NCBI GenBank assembly: GCA_010093485.1 | Contig: MU001513.1 | Span: forward strand, 137,696-201,695 | Length of the DNA stretch: 64,000 bases | DNA from: Karstenula rhodostoma CBS 690.94 | Taxonomy: Eukaryota; Ascomycota; Dothideomycetes; Pleosporales; Didymosphaeriaceae | Direction of reading: 5' to 3' | Shown: in pieces, positions 44,808 to 55,509 of the stretch | Layout of the letters: every line of letters begins with the position of its first letter | Numbering within the stretch: the first letter of the stretch is position 1 | Made by a program: the position numbers and the translations under genes | The notes under the pieces: generated by a model | What the model saw: only the letters and a program-made list of their open reading frames with translations | Database searches by the model: none | Told to the model about the DNA's origin: nothing

Positions 44808-46572
44808 ATGAAATTCTCCGCTTCCGTCGTTGCTGCCCTCGCGGCCACTCCTCTTGTCGCCTCGGCGCCGGCGCCCTTCCCTAATATCGAGAAGAAATGG
44901 GTCGACACAAACAGCGGCTTCACGGGGACCAAGATGCCCGCCCACTTTGTCTCAACCTTCCGCAAGATCGCCCGTGAGAAGACCAACCGCAAGCGTCAGC
45001 TCGATCAGCTTCTGGGTGGTTTGACCGGGGGAGGAGCCGCTGGTGGCGCTGGTGGTCTTGGCCAGCTTCTGGGTGGTGCTGGCGCCGCAGGGGGAGCCGC
45101 TGGTGGTCTTGACCAGCTTCTGGGTGGTGCTGGCGCTGCAGGGGGAGCGGCTGGCGGTGCTGGTGATCTTCTCTCTGGCTTGATCGGCGGGGCTGCAGGA
45201 GGTAATGCGGCGGCTGGGGCGGCTGGGGCGGCTGGGGCGGCTGGGGCGGCCACAACTCCAGCAGCTGGTAAGGGTAAAGCAGGTAAAGGCAAAGCAGGTA
45301 CGATGTCGATTCACAATTTCTCAAACACCCAATACTGACCAGGGATAGGCGCTGCAACTGCCGCGGCCCCCGCAGCAGCAGCAGCAGCGAACAATGGCAA
45401 AGGAAACACGGGCAAAGCAAATGCTGGGGGAGCTACTGCTGGAAATGGTACGTCTGAACAAACAGTTGGAGCGAGTTTCTCCTCGCCTGACGACCACTTC
45501 AAATACACGATCAGCACTAATGTTGTAATCTAGGAGCCGGAACTGCAGGTGCAGCTGGTATGTTGCTGAACTTGCAAGGTCATATCTGACGATACTAACC
45601 AACTCAAGGCGCTGCCGGAGCAGCGAACAATGGAACCGCCGCAGCGGCTGGTCCGGCCGCAGGAACGGGCAAAGGCAAAGGTAACGGTGCAGCAGCCTCG
45701 CCCACTCCGAGTGGTGCGGCTGGAACAGCTGGTAGGTTTTCATGCTCTATTCATCCATCACCGGTTATGTCGAGATGGACTTAAGACATTGAGCTAACAA
45801 TCTGAGAAGGCCCTGCCGGCGCGGGAACTGCGAGCGCGGGTACCGAAGGTCAGTGATTCCCTTTCTTCATACGGCGCGCAGGTCTTCGACTGTCGCCTGC
45901 CGGTGTATAGCGTGCATTTCAAAACATGGAGCTGACTTTTGAAAGGTGCTCAAGGAACCCAAGGAACCCAAGGCGCTCAGGGTGCTCAAGGAGCTGGCGC
46001 ACAGACAGGCACTGGATCGACCACCGGAACTGATGGTGAGAAAATCTCTTCATGTCACTGTTTTGTGATATCTAACGAATGTAGGCAATGGTCAGACTGG
46101 CATACAGGGATCCCAGGGTACTCAGGGCGGGTCGACTGCTACAAACGGTGGATCTACACAGACTGGCCAAACTGCACAGCAGGGCGCCGGTTCTGCCACT
46201 GGCCAGACAAACACTGGCTCAACTGGTGCAAATGGCGGATCTGCTCAGACTGGCCAAACTGGACAACAAGGAGCTGGTCCTGCCACCGGCCAGACGAACA
46301 CCGGCTCAACTGCTGCGAACGGCGGGTCGACCCAGGCCGGCCAAGCTGGACTACAGGGCACTCAGGGTGGGTCAGCTGCTGCCAACGGTGGATCTTCTCA
46401 GTCTAGCCGGACTGGACAGCAGGGCACTGGGTCGACTACCGGCCAGACAAACACTGGCGCAACTGCCGCTAACAGCGGATCGGCTGTCAGCGGAGGCTCC
46501 GCTGCGGGTGTCGGATCAGGTTCATCCGCCACTGGCTCCCAGGGCGCAGCTGGCGTCGCTGGAGCCGCGTAG
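44808..46572 (+). CDS. Secreted Gly/Ala/Gln-rich repeat protein, seven exons all joined in phase 1
   Basis: Exons 44808-45297, 45349-45447, 45535-45558, 45609-45731, 45810-45848, 45946-46035, 46085-46572; 450 residues. Signal peptide MKFSASVVAALAATPLVASA, then a short conserved-looking propeptide (KKWVDTNSGFTGTKMPAHFV) and a dibasic RKR at about 61-63 that could be a kexin site. Beyond that the protein is low complexity: three LDQLLGGAGAAGGAAGG-like units, Ala/Gly runs, then Gly-Thr-Gln units (GAQGTQGTQGAQGAQGAG) and ~31-residue repeats containing GQTNTGSTAANGGST. No cysteines are evident after the signal peptide and no GPI signal. Every intron interrupts a glycine codon after its first base, so exons are interchangeable without frameshift; exon 3 is only 24 bp. 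Likely a cell-wall, adhesive or matrix protein (inference from composition). The gene family is not recognised. Confidence 0.8.
45007..45260 (+). repeat. Coding tandem repeats in the repeat-protein gene
   Basis: CAGCTTCTGGGTGG recurs at about 45007, 45063 and 45114 as part of a 51-57 bp unit, and GGGGCGGCT is repeated in tandem at about 45216-45250. Both keep the reading frame, so unit number can vary without disrupting the protein. Confidence 0.8.
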
Positions 46573-47387
46573 AGTCTTCGCGGCTCGCACGTGATCTTTG
46601 GTTGAAACGAGTGTGGGTATATATCTACGACTTTGTACAAACGGAATTGGGATTTGTTGTGGGATACATAGTAAATGAAATGTATTGAGGTTCGAAATAG
46701 AATCTACTGCGTTATGTTGGTCTTGGTACTATGTCGCGCTGGGAGCCAGTTCCGCATGCTGTTCTAGGCGGGTGCTGCCTGGACTGAAATGCATGGGTAT
46801 ATCTATCCCAATGGTCGAGAATCAATAGTGAGAGTGATAGAGCAATGAAGAGACATCCGATGCTATGCTTTGCGGACTTATGATACGGTGTCCTCCCAAA
46901 ACTGTTGCTGGGCTTCTTACCCAATATCTAGCAATGGAGTACTCATATCACCTACAAAACGTCACAATACAGTCTTTTTGTTGGCACGGTGGAGTGCAAG
47001 GTAGCTCTATGCGATGTACAGTGATATTTTCCTAGATACTGTGGCGGACATAATGAGTGGGGAAACCAGACTGGAAACCCACTGAATGATTTCATGTGAG
47101 AGAGATGAGGGAGAGCGAGATGGGTATGTCAGCGGTACAGTGTAAAGTAAAAACCTTCTGTTCGCCACGAAAGATGCGTCGATACTGGTGTCCTTTACTT
47201 AAGATCAAGGCTAGCACAGATCAACAACTTATATCTCGCACCTTCACCTTCTTGTTGAGAGACTCGAACGTAAGAGGCAAAGTTTGTCCACTGCTATATA
47301 AGCAGTCTCAGGTCGACCCAACCACCCACTCCACAGCCCACTTGACCACACTACCACTGGCTTTCAACCTCCCTCGATTCTTCCATC
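46573..47387. other. Spacer upstream of the 607-residue protein gene
   Basis: No gene seen. It ends in a TATA-containing promoter described separately. Confidence 0.5.
47295..47302 (+). promoter_or_regulatory. TATA-box-like element
   Basis: TATATAAG lies 86 bp upstream of the ATG at 47388, in a good position for a core promoter with a short leader. It is one of the few clear TATA matches next to a gene here. Confidence 0.4.
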
Positions 47388-49442
47388 ATGCCTTCCCAAG
47401 GCGGCCAAGAGGCTTTGGGGGTGTCCGACGGCCAGATAGCTCCATTTTCGTTTCCAGATACAGACTCAGACTCAGACTCAGACTCCTCGGAGCAGGCATC
47501 CACAAGTACCAACAGCCCCACTGCTGATATGGGTCATGAGGACCCGAACCCGGGATCCCCTGCACCAGCATCCTCACAAGATAAAATTTTTGCAAGGGCT
47601 AGGAAGTTGAGAATTGAAGACATGGAGAGGACAACACAGCTCCCCAGGGATCTCTATGGTAAGCTATTGCTCTAACACCTACTATGCACGTTTTACTCAT
47701 GGTGGAACAGTCAAAGGTCTTGATTTCAGTGACATGTACAATGCGATTGGTCCAGAGGGCATCGATATGCACAAGCTCGCGGAACAAATGGGTGTCGACA
47801 AAACGAACTATCACCTGTTTGTCAGATTCCTACGAGAGGGGTTCAATATCGAAGTCCGCTGTTGGATTACCCGTCCATCAACGAGGCTTGACGAGAAGAG
47901 AATTGAGAGTATCAATCGGGCCGCTCGGAAAGCAACCATACCCTTGAAGCTCATTCCCTTCAAGCAACGCGTGGTTGCGAAGCTGTACGAAAAAATCAGA
48001 ATGTACGAGCTTCCAGGCTCCAGAATTCGTGTCAGTGTTTGCGATCATTTGTGGACTAACAGTGACCAGAACGCGCACGGGTCCTGAAGAGCTTCTACGC
48101 GAAAAGCGGAATTCTTTTCCTCAAAAGGTCTACCGCACGTTCAACGAGAAGGCCGCAACGTATTGTTGCTTCATGACAGAGTATATGTCCCCATTCGCAC
48201 GCTTGAAGGGACTATTGCTAATTTCTATCCTTCTCCCAAAGGCACACTTATACCCAGCGTCGTGAAATTGCGAAGCAAGTGATGCGCGAAGGGGTCGCAT
48301 TCCAACCAATGGGGGCATTCCACCCCAAACGTGAATGGACGCCTACAAGAATTGAGCGCCATTTCAGGGAGCAGGAGAAAAGGAACCCGTCTTCCCTCAT
48401 ATCGTGTTATGATAACCTTGGTAAGTATGCGTTCCCTTCAGCCTGGACCCTTTACTCACCCGTCTTTTTAGAAGACGCGCAAAAGAAAGCTGTCAGACAC
48501 AGCCGCGCGGGAAAAAGCCAGATTCTCGCCGAACGTATTGCCATCGCTGAAATCGACACTTCGGGCTTCGTAGCTGTAACTATTCATGCTCGGATAAAGG
48601 AGCGTATCGAAACGACGGTCGCACGTTCTACCAAACTTATTAACGGCGAGAGAAGGGTGCGTGCGGTTGAAATCCCAGCCTATGTACACGAGTCAGCATT
48701 TAACGACCACGAGAACCAAGGCACCATCACCCTCAAACAGTTTGAATGTTCTGGAGCGGCTGGATGGCTCCTAGGACACGAGCTCTGCCGGTCAGATCTT
48801 AAGGTGGTGGTCGGTCCAGGCCACATGTCAACTTGCCTGGCGTTCGGAGACATTCCTGCATCGCGCATCACAAATGTCTGGCCGTTCGATGGCACTAAGC
48901 TCCATCAGAAGAAGACTAGTGAGCCGATACGCAGCCAGGCAGACCCACGGTGGCTTTGGAGTTGGAAGAGTCGGATGTGGCTCGAGGATCTTGTTTACAT
49001 GCGCGAGAAGCAAAAAGAAGCGGCGAAAACGGCCAGCTTCTGCGTCAAAGAGGAAGAGGAATATTCGGGTGGAGATGCGCCTAGGATGCAGAACTTGTCC
49101 CAAGATGACGCAGAAGCGGATAATGTTCACCCGGATGGCATGATAAAGATCCCAGACCTCTCGGACGACGAGGATGAGTTCGGCTTGGATCTCGCGGATG
49201 AGCTCCAAACAGACACTTTGGAGCGGCGTAAGACATCATCGACGAACCGAAAAAAGAGGGGCGCACAATCGAGCCTGGGTCACAAGAACAAGCGCGCTCG
49301 ACCTGAGAGTGAACACTTGCCAAACGACGATTCCACACACAGCCACCTATGTACCGATTGGTGCTCATATGGCTACTGGAACTCGACGCCCGAGTACAGT
49401 TCGGCATGGAAGGACTACATCAAGTCCCAAAGTGACAGGTAG
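47388..49442 (+). CDS. Unrecognised 607-residue protein, probably nuclear
   Basis: Exons 47388-47658, 47711-48002, 48070-48180, 48242-48420, 48472-49442; introns 52, 67, 61 and 51 bp. The model keeps one frame throughout; the third exon is supported by the join FMTE-HTYTQRREIAKQVMRE. The N-terminus is Ser/Asp-rich with an Asp-Ser repeat (DTDSDSDSDSSEQ). The middle has a folded, helical look: VKGLDFSDMYNAIGPEGIDM, KTNYHLFVRFLREGFNIEVR, RIESINRAARKATIPLKLIP, PTRIERHFREQEKRNP and IAIAEIDTSGFVAVTIHARI. The C-terminal quarter is acidic (IPDLSDDEDEFGLDLADEL) followed by basic runs NRKKRGAQSS and HKNKRARPE that could be nuclear signals, and His/Cys residues near the end (STHSHLCTDWCSYGYW). I know no family. 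The last intron is a multiple of three and open, so retention would add 17 residues. Confidence 0.65.
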
Positions 49443-50542
49443 ACACTGCAGGTGTCGGATCTTGATCCCTATGCAGCTCGATTGGAACATCTGCAGTCCA
49501 GGTGATGTGTATCGTTGACCCAGGCGGAAGCTATTGTACTGGATATTTATATTCTAGGCCAAAACAGCAGGTATCAGTCATAAGAGGTTATGCCTCTTTT
49601 ACATGTGCTAAGGAAATGGAAGGTTACGGAGGCTTTCAGAGGTGGGAGCCGTATCTTCCACGGTACAACACTACATCAGAAGAGCTATGGTTTATGGTTT
49701 TCATTTCGAGATGGTCATCAAAGTCCCGATCAGAATTCGGACGCCATATTTACGGCATGGCGTTGAACGGGACTCATCATTCATTTTTTGCGAAAAGCTC
49801 ATGGATAGACTGCTTGGTTCATTACATCGGTTCATAATGCTTACAATTGGATTGTTTTCTTCGATCCTCCAATTCTCGGCTATAGAAAAGGTCAATATTT
49901 CTTAACTATGCGTGCGATGTATGTGTGTAATCTTCTTGAAAAGCCGGATGGAGGGTGAAGAAGGTGTATGGAATGGGCCAACTTCACATCCGCCCACGAC
50001 CACCGTTTGGGCCAGCAGGCATTCAGGAATGCAGGAGACAACGGAATCGTCCGCTCGACGGCAACTTTGATAAGTTCAAGAGAGCTGGAAGAAGACAATG
50101 CAATTGGACGTTTAACATTCACAATGCAGAGTTACGTGGGCTGACGTAGCAATTTGATAAATTATATTTAACCATTGTTGATGCAACGATATGCTGTTCA
50201 GGATTGCCCCAGTAGTGTACGTGAGATTTATTTGGGCATATGCTGGTGTTGCACGTCCATTTCAATGGGAAGCGTAAGTAACAGCGCACTCTGATCATGA
50301 CCAATTCCAGTTCGAGTTGTACAGAGATTATATACTGTATATCTGTATTCTCCCCAAAACTTCATGTACAATTGTTGACATTTGACTAAAAAAAACTCCC
50401 GTGCACTTTCAAAGCCCGACTCCAACATTTCCTCTCAACATGTTTGATTAAGACAATAAGACTATCTAAGTTCGACAAGGCGCTAAGCCACCCGTCTGTG
50501 AACCTTTCCTTGTTATGCATTCAATGACTAACGAACTAGGCT
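49443..50542. other. Spacer, no supported gene
   Basis: AT-rich in part (about 50150-50460). Short frames only. It may contain unidentified 5' exons of the orphan TM exon at 50543. Confidence 0.4.
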
Positions 50543-50803
50543 CATCATCGAGATATCCCGACTTCTCGCGCGTGTTCCGACAGGCCCTGGTGGTGGCGCT
50601 CGGCCCGGTGGTGGTACCGGGGGAGGGATAAAAGGACATGTCGGAGGCTGCGATAAGAGATGTGCTCTTACTGTTGGGCTTAGTGTAGGCCTGGGTGCAC
50701 TTGGCCTCATGCTCCTCGCCTGCTTGTGTTGTTGCTGCTATGCACGGGGTCACAGGAAGGCCATAATTGCTAGGAAGCCTCAGCAAAACCAGGAAGCATA
50801 GCG
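50543..50803 (+). CDS. Orphan 3' exon: Gly-rich stretch, Cys-rich transmembrane segment, basic tail
   Basis: After a good acceptor (CTAACGAACTAG) the frame reads RLIIEISRLLARVPTGPGGG, then ARPGGGTGGG, then CALTVGLSVGLGALGLMLLA directly followed by CLCCCCYARGHRKAIIARK and a TAG stop at 50801-50803. This is the layout of a C-terminal type I or tail-anchored membrane segment with a palmitoylatable cysteine cluster and a positive stop-transfer end. No matching 5' exon with a start codon and compatible donor could be found within 400 bp, so this may be a fragment of a longer gene, a decayed gene or chance. Confidence 0.35.
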
Positions 50804-53800
50804 GGTAGGGATGGACTGTATGACTGGGAGGTTATACTTCATTGAGCTTATTGGGTTATTGATGTGCTCCTATTTGCTGCTTCTTGGTCCTCCTGTGAAA
50901 ACATCTGACCCTGCACCTTCCCTTTTACATCCCCACGATGCTTGTTATTGTCAAGGATGCATCCAATCCGGAGTGAAAACAAACGGGCTTATGGATTTAA
51001 TGCAGGCACTCTCAACACACCGAACCTTGTATTCTAGTCTGCCTACCATGGACAAGTCAAGCTGTCGGGCCCGTGCTAAATTAAAAGTCAACATGCTGGT
51101 CGTACAATATAGGATTCGGAAGCTTCTCAATGGCGCCATATTATATATTAACAATGCACAGGGCCTACCGAAGCTGATCCGGATTAGGGAGCCAGTGACT
51201 TTGAGACGTCGGTGCAGATAATGGTTGCGAAGCAAGCCAGCGGCTCCGGTGCGTAGAAGGCTATCATATTACATGATTTGATTCTGCATTGTCCATCCTA
51301 CGGCGATACAAGGCAGTAAATTCGTTGATGAGGCATTGTAAATAGACCGAACTGTTCTCTTCTCGGCGCTTTACGGCGGCTTCCTCTTGGGAGAAGCACA
51401 TAGCAAGTTAGCATTCGCTTCGTATACATGGGCTTTCAATACACAAGGCTGGTCACCAATATCACACATACCAGACCTTATGCCTTGCACCACGGTCTTA
51501 CCTTTCATTCACCCTCACTCACTCCGCAACACCTTCTTATCCCACCTGACATGCACGAATCTTCTTTACCCACCAGATTATAGGAAGTACAAAAGACCAT
51601 GATTGATTCGAGTGACTCGCGAGGCTGTCTACAGTGATTGAAGGATGTTCTGTCTGGCACGAAGATCGGGAAATGGTGTGGCAGCTGTTGTGCTTGTTAT
51701 GGGAGTAATGGAAATGAGAGGTAGGGCACGAGGAAACGGACAGCCTAATTGGCCATCTGATCTGCTCCTATTCCCAATCTCTTCTCACGCCGGATGATCT
51801 CGTCACTTCAAACTGTGCCCACGCCGTCATTCTTTCCTGTCGTGTCTTTGCCTTCGCCGCAATTGCAGCCAAAACATTTCAATATGATCCGTAGGAGCTT
51901 TTGATACACGGTCTCCTCGGAAGGTCACGCAAGATCCCGCCTCCCAGCAGACATATCTCTTCGAGCTATCAAGATTGCCTGAAGGCGGCGCACCATGTGT
52001 AGTCGTTGTCGTCGTTAGAAACAACAAGGAGCCTCCCTTCAAGAGAAGTCCATGCGTTGATGTAATAGCGTCATGTACCCGCTGTTTTCCCCCGCGTGTT
52101 GGTGCTAGACGCATAGTGACGCGTGTCACCGCGGGGAGCTGCACTAACCCCTGAACGAAAAGTGGAGCATGTGGAAGGGACGACCCTGAACGGTCAATCG
52201 CAGCTGCAACTCTATTTCGACGCACGTCAGCGTTTGCAAGTGCTCGTACCATCTGCTACCTTCTACTCCTTGCTTGACAACGAAAATCAAATGTATCAGA
52301 TGCCGAAGTCGCTACACAACAGAGGCCCGCGAGCGGCTTTGTGCCACGTGACCAAATGCTCAACCATTGGATACCCTTCAATGCCACGCTACAGAACACC
52401 ACATGGAGCAGGCGTTCACGAGAAAGACAGCCACAGGACCAGCCTACTCAATCATCCCGCTACAAGGAGACTAGCATACGCCCTCGGTGGTCACTATGCC
52501 AGAGGGCCGCTCCGGGCCATGTATTCTCCATGTTCTGGGTAAGCTCAGCACACAATCGCAATGAAATCGCCGCAACACAGCACACCGCCAGCGCGCATGG
52601 AAAGTCTTAGCCTCCGAATACATCTCCTTGCACAACGATCACACCGTGTCTCAGACACCTCGCTTGACAAGCAGCACGTTACCTCCACGCTCGCATCACG
52701 CTCAGCTAGTACGAGTACCAATACTGCTGTACCACCAGTGTCGTCTCCGACCATTCAGCGGAACCGGACCTGCACAGCAGTCTCAAATGCTGAATCTCCA
52801 TTTCTGCGGGCTGCGGACATCCTTAACGATTATTCACGATGGAAGGGTGGGAAGAGGGTGCGTGTATGCGCTGCGCATGCTTCAAGTCGCGAAGTCCGGA
52901 GCGCACTCCGGGTGAGCGCTGCGAGGGAGAAACTCGTGGCTGAAGGGCAGCCGACGGGTCTGAGAACCATGTTTGCGCCAGCGCGGCGGTCCGCACACGT
53001 GTGAGCGGAACCGAACTCTCGATCTGAGACAGAGTGTTCGATAAGGATAAGCTTAATGTGAGGTTGGAGGACACCCAGAGGTACAGCCTTCGGTGTGCAA
53101 TCGGCTCGTCGCGTACTCACATGCCCCTTCGTTTGGACAGTACGTACGGGGACCAATGGACCATTGCTATAGTTCAGGGCAGCTCTGCCTTCACGTCCCG
53201 ACTCTTTTCCGAGGCCCATCGCATCCATTCAACCGCAGCTCCCTCTAATCAACCTTACCCGACAACCTTACCCGCATCCTCTCCGACCAGGATCCCGGGC
53301 GCAAAGAGTTTTTTCTTGGAAAAGAAAAACAAAAACGAATCCCGATGCTCTCGCCCGCATCAAGGCTGACAGCCCCAACCCAGCCCAAAAAGTACCCGCA
53401 GCAGCGTAAGCACTTGAGCCCACACGCGCCGTACCGCCGAGCCCAGTTTTAGATCTTACAGGCACACCGTACGGCGGGCAATCAAGTAGAGCACGCCCGC
53501 AGTACGAATAAAAGTGACATTCCAAAACTCCTCTGGGCAACCAACCGGGGCGTGAAGAGAGTAATTTCGCTTGTCGGCGTTGACCACGGGCACGTGAGGA
53601 TCCTGAGTCGCAGTCCAAGCACGCTACTCCGTCGTTGGTGGCTACCAACACAGCTACGAATTGCGCAAGTCAAGCACGAACTTTGCACGACGAGGGCGGA
53701 CAAAGCGAGGAAATCTCTGCGCAGAAAGAACTGCCGAGAGGCGTGCGTTCTTTTTGCGCAAGACGAAAAAAGTGCCTCAAAGTCGAATCCACAGCACAGC

Positions 53801-55134
53801 AAAGCACAAGGTAACAAAGCCGACCCACACGCTCCAGCTGCTCTGCCGGCACGCCGTGCCATCCAACAAAGGAACAAAGGCCGGCGACCCACAAGGCGCT
53901 TTGTAGGCCAGCCGCCATGCATACAGCCTTAGCCTTAGCCTTAGTCTTAAGCCTTCTAGCCCCCCAAACTTCTTCTTTTTCAGTTCCACAAGCGATTGAA
54001 AATTTCGTAGACGGTGCTGCTTGGTGTGGAGCGGTTCTTTCAGTGGGCTCATGTCAGGGCGGGCCGGCGCTTGCACTTTGCGGCGCTGTGACCAATCCCC
54101 AGGTTTGCGTGACGATCGCAATTTTAGAGAAGATGGGCCAATGGGAAAGAGGGCAAGGCTGGATTGCAAAATGAGCGACGGTCTGTGGGCGAGTTGGGTG
54201 GATTGGGTGAATTGGGTGAATTGAGCGTGATTGCGCGAACCGAGGGCAAGGCCACTCAAACCCTGATGAACGAACCCAGACATCAAATGTGATACTTCGC
54301 GAGCTTGGGCAAGCCGCGGCAAAAGAACCCAGACATCACATAGTAGGATCGAAGTCAGACAGGTATAACATCTCCACGTATTCATTTCTGCTACCGGCAG
54401 GCTCAAAGCAGAACTATGCTTGCCAGCGTGTACTCGCCCCCATCGTCGCAGCGCCCGATGAAGGATCGCACCGCCCTGCTTCTCATCCCCTTTGGCCCCC
54501 TGTAACAACAACGCACAAAAAACTACCCCAGTAAATCCAACCTCCATGTGGATACAAGCTCAAAAACGCAACAACAAAAAAGGGGGTATCTCCAAACTCC
54601 AGCTCCACCAGAGAAGTAGGTAGTCAGAAGCAAAGGTGCCTAAGCTCGGCATACGCTGGGTATAAAGGCAGCAACACAGGGTTGCGCTTGCTTGCATGCG
54701 TCCCGCGACCATATGATTTTTTCCAAATCCACCAAAAAGCTACGTTGTGTGAACGAGTGACTAGAAATTATCTCTCTTGCCTGGGCAAAGAAAAGTGATT
54801 TCGAAAAAAGGGTAATGTGTTTAGACTCAGAAAAAGAAGGTGGGTATAGAAAGTCCGGCATCGTTCGTTGAATATCGTAAGGCGAAAAGAAGGTATCCGG
54901 AGTTGCTAAGTTCGAATGTATAGAGTCGAAGGGTAGGTAGGGTAAGAAGGAAGGGGCTTCGGAAGAAGCGGGTGAAGGATGCTCATAACACGTAATGAAC
55001 CGAACAGGCGAGGGCGCTCGAATGCGGGCCCGGCGCTTCCAGAGAGTGTGGGCAAGGGTATCATAGACAGGCACCAGTCGATGATGCGAGAAGCGGAAGG
55101 TCGTCGCATAGAGAGCTTCTTGCACGTTGAGCGG
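50804..55134. other. 4.3 kb gene-poor region
   Basis: Numerous short frames on both strands, none with a domain. Features noted: a possible small secreted ORF (53917-54174), a CTTAGC tandem at about 53925-53950, a GAATTGGGTG-type 9-10 bp tandem at about 54194-54225, and AT/GC patchiness. 54640-55134 is most likely the 3' untranslated flank of the GPI-protein gene. Confidence 0.4.
53917..54174 (+). CDS. Candidate small secreted protein (85 residues)
   Basis: Starts in an excellent context (GCCGCCATGC) with a hydrophobic signal-like N-terminus MHTALALALVLSLLAPQTSS followed by FSVPQAIENFVDG and four cysteines spaced over 40 residues (AWC, GSC, ALC, QVC), ending GQGWIAK. That would suit a small secreted, possibly effector-like protein. 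Against it: the signal-like leucines are encoded by a simple CTTAGC tandem, the upstream region has no clear promoter, and a longer minus-strand frame overlaps. No family recognised. Confidence 0.25.
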   Translation: MHTALALALVLSLLAPQTSSFSVPQAIENFVDGAAWCGAVLSVGSCQGGPALALCGAVTNPQVCVTIAILEKMGQWERGQGWIAK

Positions 55135-55509
55135 TCATAGAGCGAGGAATCCAAGACCAGCGGCGAGCATGGCGATGAGCGCGCCGTTGACGGAGACGCC
55201 AGAGGCAGCACCCGGGAACTCGGTGGTCGAGGGCGCAGCGGGGGTGCCAGAAGGTGCTCCGGTACCAGTAGGGTAGGGCGCGGTGCTGTTGGCAGGGACA
55301 GCGTAGGCCGAGGTAGGCACAGAGGGGGCGGGGATCGTGGTGGTCGAGTTGTGGACCTCGTACGCCGGGCTGCTCGACATAGTGACAGTGTTGACCTTGT
55401 AGATGGTGGAGGTGACGTAGACGGTCGCGTCGTAGGACTGGGTGTCCTGGGCGGCGACGAAGGCGACAAGCGCGAAGAGGAAGAGCACGAGCTGCTGGAA
55501 GGAGTGCAT
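55135..55509 (-). CDS. GPI-anchored Ser/Thr-rich cell-surface protein
   Basis: Single exon, 124 residues. N-terminal signal peptide MHSFQQLVLFLFALVAFVAA, then DTQSYDATVYVTSTIYKVNT, a pattern common in small fungal wall proteins. The centre is Ser/Thr/Pro-rich (STTTIPAPSVPTSAYAVP) and likely O-glycosylated. The C-terminus has small residues (FPGAASG) and a terminal hydrophobic run (VNGALIAMLAAGLGFLAL), as needed for GPI attachment. No cysteines. The Met at 55509 is chosen because it starts the signal peptide; the frame stays open upstream to 55662 but without secretion features. Probably a plasma-membrane or wall structural protein; function unknown. Confidence 0.82.
   Translation of the reverse strand: MHSFQQLVLFLFALVAFVAAQDTQSYDATVYVTSTIYKVNTVTMSSSPAYEVHNSTTTIPAPSVPTSAYAVPANSTAPYPTGTGAPSGTPAAPSTTEFPGAASGVSVNGALIAMLAAGLGFLAL

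Noticed and set aside
53925..53950. CTTAGC/CCTTAG tandem resembling a telomere-type repeat
   Set aside because: The unit is not the fungal TTAGGG telomere repeat, it is very short, and normal genes lie on both sides.
53777..54547. 256-codon minus-strand frame with hydrophobic start
   Set aside because: Composition follows local simple repeats, no domain, Arg/Leu repeats come from the CTTAGC tandem read in reverse; no splice or homology support.
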